7,210 nt of DNA. It comes from Deltaproteobacteria bacterium. Its GTDB lineage: Bacteria > Desulfobacterota > Desulfomonilia > UBA1062. The stretch is taken from positions 1 through 7,210 of the forward strand of contig QMLJ01000049.1 in assembly GCA_003643935.1 (NCBI GenBank), given 5' to 3'. The translations under genes were made by a program, and so were the position numbers. This document shows, piece by piece, positions 1 through 5,509 of the stretch (the stretch's first letter is position 1; the number at the start of each line of letters is the position of its first letter). A model generated the notes under the pieces. The model had not been told where the DNA came from and made no database searches. It worked only from the letters and a program-made list of their open reading frames with translations.

Positions 1-1
1 C

Positions 2-208
2 AGGGAAGCAGATGGAAATCCCTCCTGTCTGAAATCAACCTACTGCAAATTTACATCCCCAGTGAAACCAGGGACCAACATAACCATACAGCTCAAGGGA
101 AGGAAAAAGCAGAGTATGCTGATGCATCTCTTTTTCGAGGTACTCAACGACGAGGGGGGAAGGGCTATCAAAAACGGCTATGCATGTCTGCATGATAACA
201 TTACATGA
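2..208 (+). CDS. C-terminal fragment of a hotdog-fold, (3R)-hydroxyacyl-ACP dehydratase-like protein (FabZ/ApeI-like), cut by the window start
   Basis: A reading frame is open from the first base and ends at TGA 206-208, giving the last 68 residues of a protein whose start lies outside the window. The visible part reads like the end of a hotdog-fold acyl-ACP dehydratase or thioesterase. It has the 'KFTSPVKPGT' segment, which matches the K-F-x-x-P-V-x-P-G-[DT] strand-turn of FabZ/ApeI-like proteins, followed by alternating hydrophobic strands (NITIQL, LMHLFFEVLN) and a closing 'NGYACL' strand. Known members act on acyl-ACP in fatty acid or aryl-polyene synthesis. The catalytic His/Glu region would lie upstream and cannot be checked, so activity is not shown. 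The gene converges on the LysM gene with 46 bases between the stop codons. A second frame is open over 1-195 but shows no family resemblance. The coding call is fairly safe; the family call is moderate. Confidence 0.6.
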   Translation, partial: READGNPSCLKSTYCKFTSPVKPGTNITIQLKGRKKQSMLMHLFFEVLNDEGGRAIKNGYACLHDNIT

Positions 209-254
209 AAACGGCGTATCCGCATGGCAGGTAGTGGACGTTATTCGAGACTAT

Positions 255-1226
255 TTAAGGTTTAAAGTCACCTACCAAAACATCTCTCCCCAAGGGGACC
301 TTTGATTCAAAAACAAGTGCCATGGAGCTCTCCCCAAGCACCTTGAGCACCAGGAGCTTACCCTCCTGGATTCCGCCTGACCCGGGACCTGACAAAGAAC
401 CGGCTTTATATATCCCCAGTAGCGAACCATCCTTTAGCCCATGTTTCTTACCCAGATCAATAAAGACGACATTAAGGGGCCCTATTTCTGCTGTCTCACC
501 ATATATACCAATGATATGACCCATAGCCTTAAGCTTTGGCCTTGATACAGCCAAGGTTAAAGGTTTTATGTCCAAATCCTTGCACAGCAGGTCACCCTTT
601 GTAACCTCTTTTACTGAATACATGATCTTGGCATGGAGCATGTTGTCAACCCTAGACACCGGCCTTGCAAGAGCCGCAATTCTGTAAACATATCCATAGA
701 TAATACCCCCGGCCTTTATTGCAGACTCTCTTGAGACAATAGGTAACCTACCTGTTGGATGAATCTCGGGTTTTATTTTTATAGAGACCGTGTCACCTAG
801 CGTTGCAAATTCTCCAGGACCGTCTTCGTTTTTCAAGATACTACCTTGGCAGGTAATAGGCTTAGAGGTATAGATAAGCCCAGAGTATTCAGGCGAAATG
901 ATGACGCTGTTCATGTGCTCTGGAGACTTGGAAAGTTTGATAGTCTTGACTGGCCTTGCCTTTTCTTTCGGCACGACCTTAACCACTACATTATTCCCAA
1001 TCCACCTTATGATTACCTTGTCTCCCGGGTATATCAGATGTGGATTTGTTATTTCCTTATTCCTGGACCAGAGAAGGGGCCAACTTAACGGTGTGTTAAG
1101 GTAGGTACCAGAGATTCCCCATAGGGTATCTCCTTTCTTTACAACATGGACAACCTCTTTTGTCTCAGCTAGTGATGTCATACCGATAAATACGAATAAA
1201 ACAATTAACATTGCCCTTTTCAACAA
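255..1226 (-). CDS. Secreted LysM-domain protein (323 aa), cell-envelope associated
   Basis: This is a predicted exported protein that probably binds peptidoglycan. The N-terminus is a signal peptide: K3/R4, then a hydrophobic core (about residues 6-17), then S-L-A, with likely cleavage after A20. A single LysM domain covers about residues 25-73: it opens with 'VHVVKKGDTLWGIS' and closes with 'NPHLIYPGDKVII'. Its middle carries the long W-P-x-L-W loop seen in deltaproteobacterial LysM proteins. Residues 80-250 are not recognised. The last ~70 residues contain 'VVFIDLGKKHGLKDGSLLGIY', a beta-rich unit that often ends such proteins. No catalytic domain is visible, so a structural or scaffolding role is inferred. 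I chose the TTG at 1226: it lies five bases after a strong G-rich ribosome-binding site. The first ATG (codon 6) would be too far from that site. TTG at codon 2 is also possible. It is divergent from the HTH gene and convergent with the dehydratase-like gene. Confidence 0.87.
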   Translation of the reverse strand: MLKRAMLIVLFVFIGMTSLAETKEVVHVVKKGDTLWGISGTYLNTPLSWPLLWSRNKEITNPHLIYPGDKVIIRWIGNNVVVKVVPKEKARPVKTIKLSKSPEHMNSVIISPEYSGLIYTSKPITCQGSILKNEDGPGEFATLGDTVSIKIKPEIHPTGRLPIVSRESAIKAGGIIYGYVYRIAALARPVSRVDNMLHAKIMYSVKEVTKGDLLCKDLDIKPLTLAVSRPKLKAMGHIIGIYGETAEIGPLNVVFIDLGKKHGLKDGSLLGIYKAGSLSGPGSGGIQEGKLLVLKVLGESSMALVFESKVPLGRDVLVGDFKP

Positions 1227-1231
1227 AGTAT

Positions 1232-1240
1232 CCCCCCCTT
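1232..1240 (-). promoter_or_regulatory. Ribosome-binding site of the LysM gene, with a run of seven G
   Basis: Read on the minus strand this is AAGGGGGGG, ending five bases before the TTG at 1226. It decides the non-ATG start of the LysM gene. The uninterrupted G7 run is unusual for a Shine-Dalgarno sequence and could slip in length. Confidence 0.55.
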
Positions 1241-1273
1241 TTGGAATCGTCTCTTAACATATCGGAAGGCCGA

Positions 1274-1303
1274 AGTATATCCTTGAATCCAAGTTGAAAT
1301 CAA
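1274..1303 (-). promoter_or_regulatory. Candidate sigma70-type promoter for the LysM gene
   Basis: On the minus strand a TTGATT box (1298-1303, four of six consensus bases) is followed after 18 bases by TATACT (1274-1279, five of six). Transcription would start near 1267, leaving a leader of about 40 bases that includes the G-rich ribosome-binding site. Its -35 box overlaps that of the rightward promoter by two bases. It was found by eye; no transcription data are available. Confidence 0.5.
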
Positions 1304-1322
1304 AACCCCTATCTACTATATA
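1294..1322 (+). promoter_or_regulatory. Candidate sigma70-type promoter for the HTH/coiled-coil gene
   Basis: TTGAAA (1294-1299, five of six consensus bases) is followed after exactly 17 bases by TATATA (1317-1322), with further TA steps through 1324. Transcription would be expected to start near 1329-1330, on or next to the ATG at 1330. The same TTG could be misread as a start codon for a 154-residue version of the protein. Confidence 0.5.
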
Positions 1323-1329
1323 TAGATCC

Positions 1330-1758
1330 ATGGAGAACAAAAACCTTTACGAACAGGCCCAACTCCTAACCGCAGGCATACGAATATATGAACATTTTAA
1401 TAAGCGCCCCCCTGACCTGAGGGAGTTGGCAACCTTCTTGCGGCTTGCGCCTGAAAAGGTCGCAATTATATGCAAGAACCTAGAATCCAATGGTATAGTA
1501 GGTTTCATCAAAAGTGGTTCAAGAGAGGCCCTGTACATAAAGGACCATAAAAAGATAGAAGATCTCCCTAGGGACGACTCTGGTGAAGGTATTGAAAACG
1601 AGATCTCCAAACTCAAAGAGATGCGTTCAAGACACATGGGTGAAATAGAGAAAAGACTACACGCAGGCGATCAAAAGTCAGAAAAATTCAAGGACCTGGA
1701 AAAGGCCCTTAAAAACCCAGCTGTAACCAAGAAGAATAACCCTCTTGATTCCCTGTAA
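1330..1758 (+). CDS. Small predicted winged-helix (HTH) protein with C-terminal coiled coil, function unknown (142 aa)
   Basis: I do not recognise a named gene; it resembles a conserved uncharacterised deltaproteobacterial protein that begins 'xNLYEQAQ'. Residues 5-23 form a helix. Residues 27-56 ('PPDLRELATFLRLAPEKVAI' and onward to SNGIV) look like the helix-turn-helix of a winged helix. Residues 57-71 (ending ALYIKDH) would be the wing. Residues 87-128 are rich in Lys/Glu with heptad-like spacing, suggesting a coiled coil, and the tail is basic and probably disordered. There is no membrane segment or signal peptide, so it is cytoplasmic. I chose the ATG at 1330 because family members start near 'MEN-NLYEQAQ' and because the upstream in-frame TTG (1294) has no ribosome-binding site and falls inside a good promoter. 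A role as a transcription factor is inferred from the fold only. Confidence 0.75.
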   Translation: MENKNLYEQAQLLTAGIRIYEHFNKRPPDLRELATFLRLAPEKVAIICKNLESNGIVGFIKSGSREALYIKDHKKIEDLPRDDSGEGIENEISKLKEMRSRHMGEIEKRLHAGDQKSEKFKDLEKALKNPAVTKKNNPLDSL

Positions 1759-1818
1759 TAACAAAGTAAACACCATAAGTACCAGTTGTTGCATGCTAGA
1801 CGGCCTTCCTTTTAGGGG

Positions 1819-1847
1819 TTGTGTTTTATATATCTATATTGTATAGG
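1819..1847 (+). promoter_or_regulatory. Weak candidate promoter for rpsA and the downstream cluster
   Basis: TTGTGT (1819-1824, three of six consensus bases) is followed after 17 bases by TATAGG (1842-1847, four of six), inside an AT-rich stretch. Transcription would start near 1854, giving a leader of about 34 bases. The match is modest; TGTATA at 1840-1845 is an alternative -10. A strongly expressed gene such as rpsA must have a promoter nearby, which is the main support. Confidence 0.3.
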
Positions 1848-1873
1848 TTGCCTTCTTAAGGGAAACAAGGATT

Positions 1874-1879
1874 GGGGGT
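1874..1879 (+). promoter_or_regulatory. Weak ribosome-binding site of rpsA
   Basis: GGGGGT lies eight bases before the ATG at 1888 and can pair with the 16S tail only with a G-U wobble. No AGGAGG-like core is present at the right distance; a TAGG sits directly against the ATG. E. coli rpsA also lacks a strong Shine-Dalgarno sequence and is controlled by its own product. Confidence 0.4.
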
Positions 1880-1887
1880 ATTTTAGG

Positions 1888-3636
1888 ATGTTTAGTGGAG
1901 AAGAGACAAAAACAGACCAGAACACAGAGCCTCTGAAGGAGAAAAAAGAGGAGGAAGAGGAGAAAGACCTCGAGGCCCTTTATGAGGCAACCATGGGGAA
2001 ATCAGTAACCGTGGGGTCTGTAATCACTGGTAGGGTTATACATATTGGCGCTGACAATATAATGATAGATATAGGAAGAAAGATAGAAGGCCAAGCACCA
2101 ATAAAGGAATTCTTGACACCTGAAGGTAACATAGAGGTAGCAGAGGGGGATGAAGTTGATGTCTTAGTAGAAAGAATCAACACTGCAAAGGGACTGATCA
2201 GGTTAAGCAGAGAGAAGGCAAAGCGCCTGAAGGTATGGGAAGATATAATACAGGCATACCAGGAAAAGACCCCTCTTAGAGGAAAGGTCATCGAGAGGGT
2301 AAAGGGCGGTTTTACCGTAGACCTAGGCATACCTGCATTCATGCCCGCTTCACAGACAGAGATAAAACTCCTCGGCGAAAAGGAAATGGATGCCCTTATT
2401 GGAACAGAAGTGGATGTGGACGTAATAAAGTATAACAGGCGCAAGAATAACGTGGTTGTAAGCCATAGAGAAGTACTAGAAAAACAACGTGATGAAAGCA
2501 AGAAAAAGCTCCTTGAAACACTTAAGAAAGGTGATGTCCTTAAGGGTACTGTAAAAAACATAATGGCATACGGCGCATTCGTGGATATAGGTGGAATAGA
2601 CGGCCTGTTGCATATAACTGACATGTCTTGGGGAAAGCTGAAACATCCAAGTGAGAAGGTAAACCCTGGGGATGTAATAGATGTAAAGGTCTTGGAATTC
2701 GATCCAGAGACAGAAAAGATATCGCTCGGCATAAAGCAATTAACAGAAGATCCCTGGAAGGACATAGAGTACAGGTACCCTATTGGTAAAAAAGTACACG
2801 GCAAGGTTACATCAATTACAAATTACGGCGCATTCGTGGAACTTGAAGAAGGGGTCGAGGGATTGGTTCATATATCAGAGATGTTTTGGACAAAGAGATT
2901 ACGCCACCCCTCGTCCGTGGTCAAGGAAGGCCAAGAGGTTGACGTCGTTGTTCTCGGCGTAGACATAGAAAACAGGCGTATTTCTCTAGGGCTGAAACAG
3001 ACTCTGCCTAACCCGTGGGATCTGCTTGCAGAGAGGTACCCCCCAGGAACGGTTGTGGATGCCAAAGTAAAGAATATAACCGATTTTGGAATATTTGTTA
3101 GTGTTGACGAAGACATAGACATAGATGGCCTGATACATATATCAGACATATCCTGGGATACAAAGGTAAACCTGAAGGAGCTGTTCAAAAGGGGAGACTC
3201 AGTTAAGGCAAAGGTATTGACTGTTGATCCTGAAACCGAGAAGTTCTCATTGAGCATAAAACAGCTTTCCCCTGATCCATGGGAAGAAGTGGCTAAGGAG
3301 TATCCGGTTGGAAGCCTGATAAAAGGCAAGGTCACGAGCATTACCGAGTTCGGTGCATTCGTGGAGATAAAGGATGGTATCGAGGGCATGGTACATATAT
3401 CCGAGGTAAGCAAGAACAAGATATCATCCATAGAGGATGTACTGGAAGTGGGACAGGAAGTGGAAGCCCTTGTGCTCAGGATCAGCCCAGAGAATAAAAA
3501 GATCGGCCTGTCTATAAAGGCCCTTGAAGATGCACAAGCAAAAAAAGAGATAAAAGAAAAGGAACCCAACAAGGTAAGCGTAAACCTTGGCCATCTCATC
3601 AAGGAACAGCTCAAGGACAACAAGAGGAAAGAGTAG
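1888..3636 (+). CDS. rpsA: 30S ribosomal protein S1 (582 aa, six S1 domains)
   Basis: S1 sits on the small ribosomal subunit and helps capture and unfold mRNA for initiation. Six S1 (OB-fold) RNA-binding domains are visible at about residues 42-108, 126-194, 214-284, 299-370, 386-458 and 474-544. Domains 3-6 carry the classic 'GAFV/GIFV...G-L-[LVI]-H-I-[ST]' core, and domain linkers have the repeated 'DPW/NPW' motif. Domains 1-2 are more divergent, as expected for the ribosome-docking half. The length is close to the 557 residues of E. coli S1. The N-terminus has an acidic Glu/Lys-rich lead-in (17-32), and the C-terminus has a charged tail (547-582). I chose ATG 1888; the in-frame TTG at 1819 would add 23 hydrophobic/Cys-rich residues foreign to S1. 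The ribosome-binding site is poor (GGGGG at 1874-1878). Domain 5 has a two-residue insertion. It heads the co-directional cluster. Confidence 0.96.
   Translation: MFSGEETKTDQNTEPLKEKKEEEEEKDLEALYEATMGKSVTVGSVITGRVIHIGADNIMIDIGRKIEGQAPIKEFLTPEGNIEVAEGDEVDVLVERINTAKGLIRLSREKAKRLKVWEDIIQAYQEKTPLRGKVIERVKGGFTVDLGIPAFMPASQTEIKLLGEKEMDALIGTEVDVDVIKYNRRKNNVVVSHREVLEKQRDESKKKLLETLKKGDVLKGTVKNIMAYGAFVDIGGIDGLLHITDMSWGKLKHPSEKVNPGDVIDVKVLEFDPETEKISLGIKQLTEDPWKDIEYRYPIGKKVHGKVTSITNYGAFVELEEGVEGLVHISEMFWTKRLRHPSSVVKEGQEVDVVVLGVDIENRRISLGLKQTLPNPWDLLAERYPPGTVVDAKVKNITDFGIFVSVDEDIDIDGLIHISDISWDTKVNLKELFKRGDSVKAKVLTVDPETEKFSLSIKQLSPDPWEEVAKEYPVGSLIKGKVTSITEFGAFVEIKDGIEGMVHISEVSKNKISSIEDVLEVGQEVEALVLRISPENKKIGLSIKALEDAQAKKEIKEKEPNKVSVNLGHLIKEQLKDNKRKE
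2569..2840 (+). repeat. 17-base exact repeat in S1 domains 3 and 4, with a near copy in domain 6
   Basis: The 17-mer TACGGCGCATTCGTGGA occurs at 2569-2585 and again at 2824-2840, exactly 255 bases (85 codons) apart and in the same frame. A copy with two changes is at 3349-3365 in domain 6. All three encode the [YF]-G-A-F-V strand of the OB fold. The shared codons suggest recent domain duplication, gene conversion, or strong codon bias. Confidence 0.75.
3112..3123 (+). repeat. rpsA: In-frame hexanucleotide duplication (GACATA)2 in S1 domain 5
   Basis: GACATA is repeated twice and followed by GAT, encoding D-I-D-I-D. From the F of 'IFV' to the S of 'HIS', domain 5 spans 17 residues, while domain 4 spans 15. 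The difference equals one copy of the repeat, so a tandem duplication adding Asp-Ile in this loop is the simplest explanation. Confidence 0.6.
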
Positions 3637-3637
3637 T

Positions 3638-3646
3638 ATGGGCTGA
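3638..3646 (+). other. Two-codon mini-ORF (Met-Gly-stop) whose stop overlaps the exchanger start
   Basis: One base after the rpsA stop (TAG 3634-3636) lies ATG GGC TGA. The final A of TGA (3646) is the first base of the exchanger's ATG. An AGAGG at 3623-3627 is 10 bases from the mini-ORF ATG but 18 from the exchanger ATG, so it fits the mini-ORF better. It may be chance, or it may serve termination-reinitiation coupling. Confidence 0.3.
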
Positions 3647-4602
3647 TGTGGTTTCGTTTTCTGTTAGCCGCACTGGCCATTTTCTTCGCTGGAAGATACT
3701 TGAGTGACCTGGCGGATGAGACCGCAGACATAACAGGCCTGAGCAAGGGATTTATAGGGGCACTAATTCTTGGACTCATAACCTCACTACCTGAGCTCAT
3801 AGGAACACTGACCGCAGTACTATTCAGAGCCAACACAGACCTTGGCGTTGGTAATATTTTCGGATCAAACCTCTTTAATATAGCGATTCTTGCAGGTTCC
3901 GTCTTAGTCTTTGCCACACGAATAAAACCCGGCGATTGGATTCATGGCTCTCTCTTTACCGTGCACATGAGCATATGCGTGGCTGCTTTCATGGTTATGC
4001 TTATACACCTCCTTCGGGGCCCGAGTACTGGCTGGTGGGAAAACCTTGGAAGCATCACAATCCTTGGTTTTTTTACAGCTGGAATGTGGTTGTATTCTAG
4101 GGAGAAATCGGCAGCCAGTGTAGCAAGTACAAAGAAAGGCCAACGGTCTCTTGCCGTGAATATAATATTAATCGTAATACTAGGTTCAGTTGTTGTTGCA
4201 GCAGGTATACTCCTGGCAGACTCCTGTGATGACATAGCCAAGAATACACATATGACAGCGACGTTCGTTGGTTCCTTATTCATGGCCATGGCCACCAGTT
4301 TTCCCGAGCTTGTTGTTACCATCCGACTCCTAGAGCATGGGAATATTCGCATGGCAACGGGAAACATATTTGGTTCAAACCTGTTTAATCTCTGCATAAT
4401 AGCATTTGTAGACCTTATGTACAGGGGCACAATATTTTCAAACGTGACCGGTCCGCAAACCGTACTGCTTGCGGCCAGCATACTCATGTCCGGACTTTTC
4501 TTAATAGGCGCAACCATAAGGGCGTTGAGGAAGACTTCAATTCGTCTGGACAATATAATAATCCTCGTTCTATACTTGTGCATATATTTCTGGCTGTATT
4601 AA
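3646..4602 (+). CDS. CaCA-family sodium/calcium-type antiporter (318 aa)
   Basis: This is an integral inner-membrane exchanger of the Ca2+/cation antiporter superfamily. Such proteins swap a divalent cation, usually Ca2+, against Na+ or H+. Two inverted alpha-repeats are clear. The first has TSLPE (46-50) and GNIFGSN (69-75); the second has TSFPE (217-221) and GNIFGSN (239-245). The likely ion-binding residues are E50, N70, E221 and N240. About ten hydrophobic segments are arranged as two halves joined by a short polar loop (about 152-168), as in prokaryotic members of 300-350 residues. Oddities: the Gly often found before TSxPE is Ile (45) in repeat 1 and Ala (216) in repeat 2. Both repeats carry Asn in GNxxGSN, where one repeat often has Asp. 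The transported ion is therefore uncertain. It starts nine bases after the rpsA stop with no well-placed ribosome-binding site, which suggests translational coupling. The next gene, sppA, follows after 34 bases. Confidence 0.9.
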   Translation: MWFRFLLAALAIFFAGRYLSDLADETADITGLSKGFIGALILGLITSLPELIGTLTAVLFRANTDLGVGNIFGSNLFNIAILAGSVLVFATRIKPGDWIHGSLFTVHMSICVAAFMVMLIHLLRGPSTGWWENLGSITILGFFTAGMWLYSREKSAASVASTKKGQRSLAVNIILIVILGSVVVAAGILLADSCDDIAKNTHMTATFVGSLFMAMATSFPELVVTIRLLEHGNIRMATGNIFGSNLFNLCIIAFVDLMYRGTIFSNVTGPQTVLLAASILMSGLFLIGATIRALRKTSIRLDNIIILVLYLCIYFWLY

Positions 4603-4623
4603 TAACTTACAGGGCCCATACCT

Positions 4624-4632
4624 AGGAAAGGG
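4624..4632 (+). promoter_or_regulatory. Ribosome-binding site of sppA
   Basis: AGGAAAGGG ends four bases before the ATG at 4637 and supports that start codon. The 34-base gap before sppA is the widest in the cluster. I see no promoter or terminator in it. Confidence 0.5.
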
Positions 4633-4636
4633 TAAT

Positions 4637-5497
4637 ATGAGAAAAAAGAGATATATCCTTGTATTCATAATCATCTGCATTGCCTTGATATGGGGCATAA
4701 AGGCCTCCATACAAAGTATGGAACCTGCCGTAGGTATTATCGAGATAAAAGGGCCTATTATGGATGCATCCGAGACACTAGATACCATAAATAACTATGA
4801 GAAAAATAATGCCGTAAGGGCGGTTATAATACGTATAGACAGCCCTGGAGGTAAGATTGGCCCATCTCAGGAGATCTACTCAAGACTCTTGAAACTGAAC
4901 AAAGTGAAGCCGGTTGTGGCATCCATGTCTTCCATGGCAGCATCAGGTGGATATTACATAGCCCTGGCATCAAGGTGCATTTATGCACTACCCGGCACTA
5001 TAACAGGCAGCATAGGTGTGCTTATACAGTTCGTGGATGTCTCTAGAGGCTTGAATAAGCTTGGAATAAATGCAGAGACAATCACGGGGGGCAAACTAAA
5101 GGATGCAGGTTCCCCATTTAGGCCTTTGACAAAGCCCGAGAGGGCATATTTCAAGGCTATTATAGACGACCTGCACGAACAGTTCATGGAAGTGGTCTCA
5201 AAGAGAAGGAAATTACCCATGAAAGACGTAAAAAATTTGGCAGACGGTAGAGTATTTACAGGTAGACAGGCAAAGAAACTAGGTCTTATAGATAGAATAG
5301 GTGGTCTTGACGAGGCCATTAATATGGCCAAGTCACTTGCGCATCTGAAGGGTCGTATACGGATCATAAGGCCTGAAGCAAATAAAGGGCTTCTGTCTTA
5401 CCTTATAAAGCAGGTGCTAGGGTCAGCAACTCTACCCTTAAGACATGATTTATACTATCTAGCAAGTGATCTTCGCTTAGAATACAGTCTTAGATAG
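4637..5497 (+). CDS. sppA: Signal peptide peptidase SppA, short (36K) type (286 aa)
   Basis: SppA is a membrane-anchored serine protease of the ClpP/crotonase fold (family S49). It degrades leftover signal peptides and membrane-bound peptides. An N-terminal basic stretch (RKKR) and one membrane segment (about 7-24) anchor it, with the catalytic domain outside the cytoplasmic membrane. Visible motifs are I-D-S-P-G-G (67-72, oxyanion region), 'SSMAASGGYYIA' with the nucleophile S103, TGSIGV (123-128), and 'GGKLKDAGSP' with the general base K155. The S103-K155 spacing of 52 residues equals that of the Ser-Lys dyad in Bacillus subtilis SppA. 'DGRVFTGRQAKKLGLID' (203-219) is the family's C-terminal signature. 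This is the single-domain form, about half the length of E. coli SppA. The ATG at 4637 has a good ribosome-binding site. Linkage of rpsA and sppA is familiar from deltaproteobacteria, though here the exchanger lies between them. Confidence 0.95.
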   Translation: MRKKRYILVFIIICIALIWGIKASIQSMEPAVGIIEIKGPIMDASETLDTINNYEKNNAVRAVIIRIDSPGGKIGPSQEIYSRLLKLNKVKPVVASMSSMAASGGYYIALASRCIYALPGTITGSIGVLIQFVDVSRGLNKLGINAETITGGKLKDAGSPFRPLTKPERAYFKAIIDDLHEQFMEVVSKRRKLPMKDVKNLADGRVFTGRQAKKLGLIDRIGGLDEAINMAKSLAHLKGRIRIIRPEANKGLLSYLIKQVLGSATLPLRHDLYYLASDLRLEYSLR

Positions 5498-5500
5498 GAG
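5496..5500 (+). promoter_or_regulatory. Ribosome-binding site of guaB, overlapping the sppA stop codon
   Basis: AGGAG begins inside the TAG stop of sppA (5495-5497) and ends nine bases before the ATG at 5510. It favours that ATG over the in-frame ATG at 5531 and implies coupling between sppA and guaB. Confidence 0.55.
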
Positions 5501-5509
5501 AGAAACAGG

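Larger units (their letters stand above)
1759..1887. other. 129-base gap upstream of rpsA, no clear terminator
   Basis: This gap separates the HTH gene from rpsA. I looked for a GC-rich hairpin followed by T residues and saw none of convincing strength. The right half (1824-1846) is very AT-rich and holds the candidate rpsA promoter. Without a terminator, some readthrough from the HTH gene into rpsA is possible. Confidence 0.4.

Noticed and set aside
1..195. Second open frame at the left edge, in another phase from the dehydratase-like fragment
   Set aside because: Its translation is polar and repetitive with no fold pattern; the frame ending at 208 has hotdog-like strands instead.
163..196. 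Short direct repeats (GGCTAT twice, GCATG twice) near the end of the first gene
   Set aside because: Five to six bases each, inside coding sequence, with no inverted structure; expected by chance.
209..254. Bidirectional terminator between the convergent genes
   Set aside because: Only a three-base-pair stem (GCG/CGC) is visible and no proper T run follows on either strand.
1294..1329. TTG at 1294 as start of the HTH protein (154 residues)
   Set aside because: No ribosome-binding site; the codon sits in a -35 box, and the family-like N-terminus begins at the ATG 1330.
1784..1816. Possible terminator hairpin before rpsA
   Set aside because: The candidate stems (for example CCT/AGG around 1808-1816) are too short and lack a following T tract.
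1819..1887. TTG at 1819 as start of S1 (605 residues)
   Set aside because: The extra 23 residues are hydrophobic and Cys-rich, unlike any S1 N-terminus, and overlap the candidate promoter.
1980..2804. Minus-strand open frame opposite rpsA (274 codons)
   Set aside because: Ser/Phe/Ile-rich shadow of S1 codons with no domain and no plausible ribosome-binding site.
2868..3917. Long open frame on the minus strand across rpsA and the exchanger gene (349 codons)
   Set aside because: It lies opposite two certain genes, its product is Ser/Pro/Leu-rich with no recognisable domain, and it is a by-product of codon bias on the other strand.
3942..4583. Minus-strand open frame opposite the exchanger gene (213 codons)
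   Set aside because: It mirrors a clear membrane protein gene and has no family resemblance.
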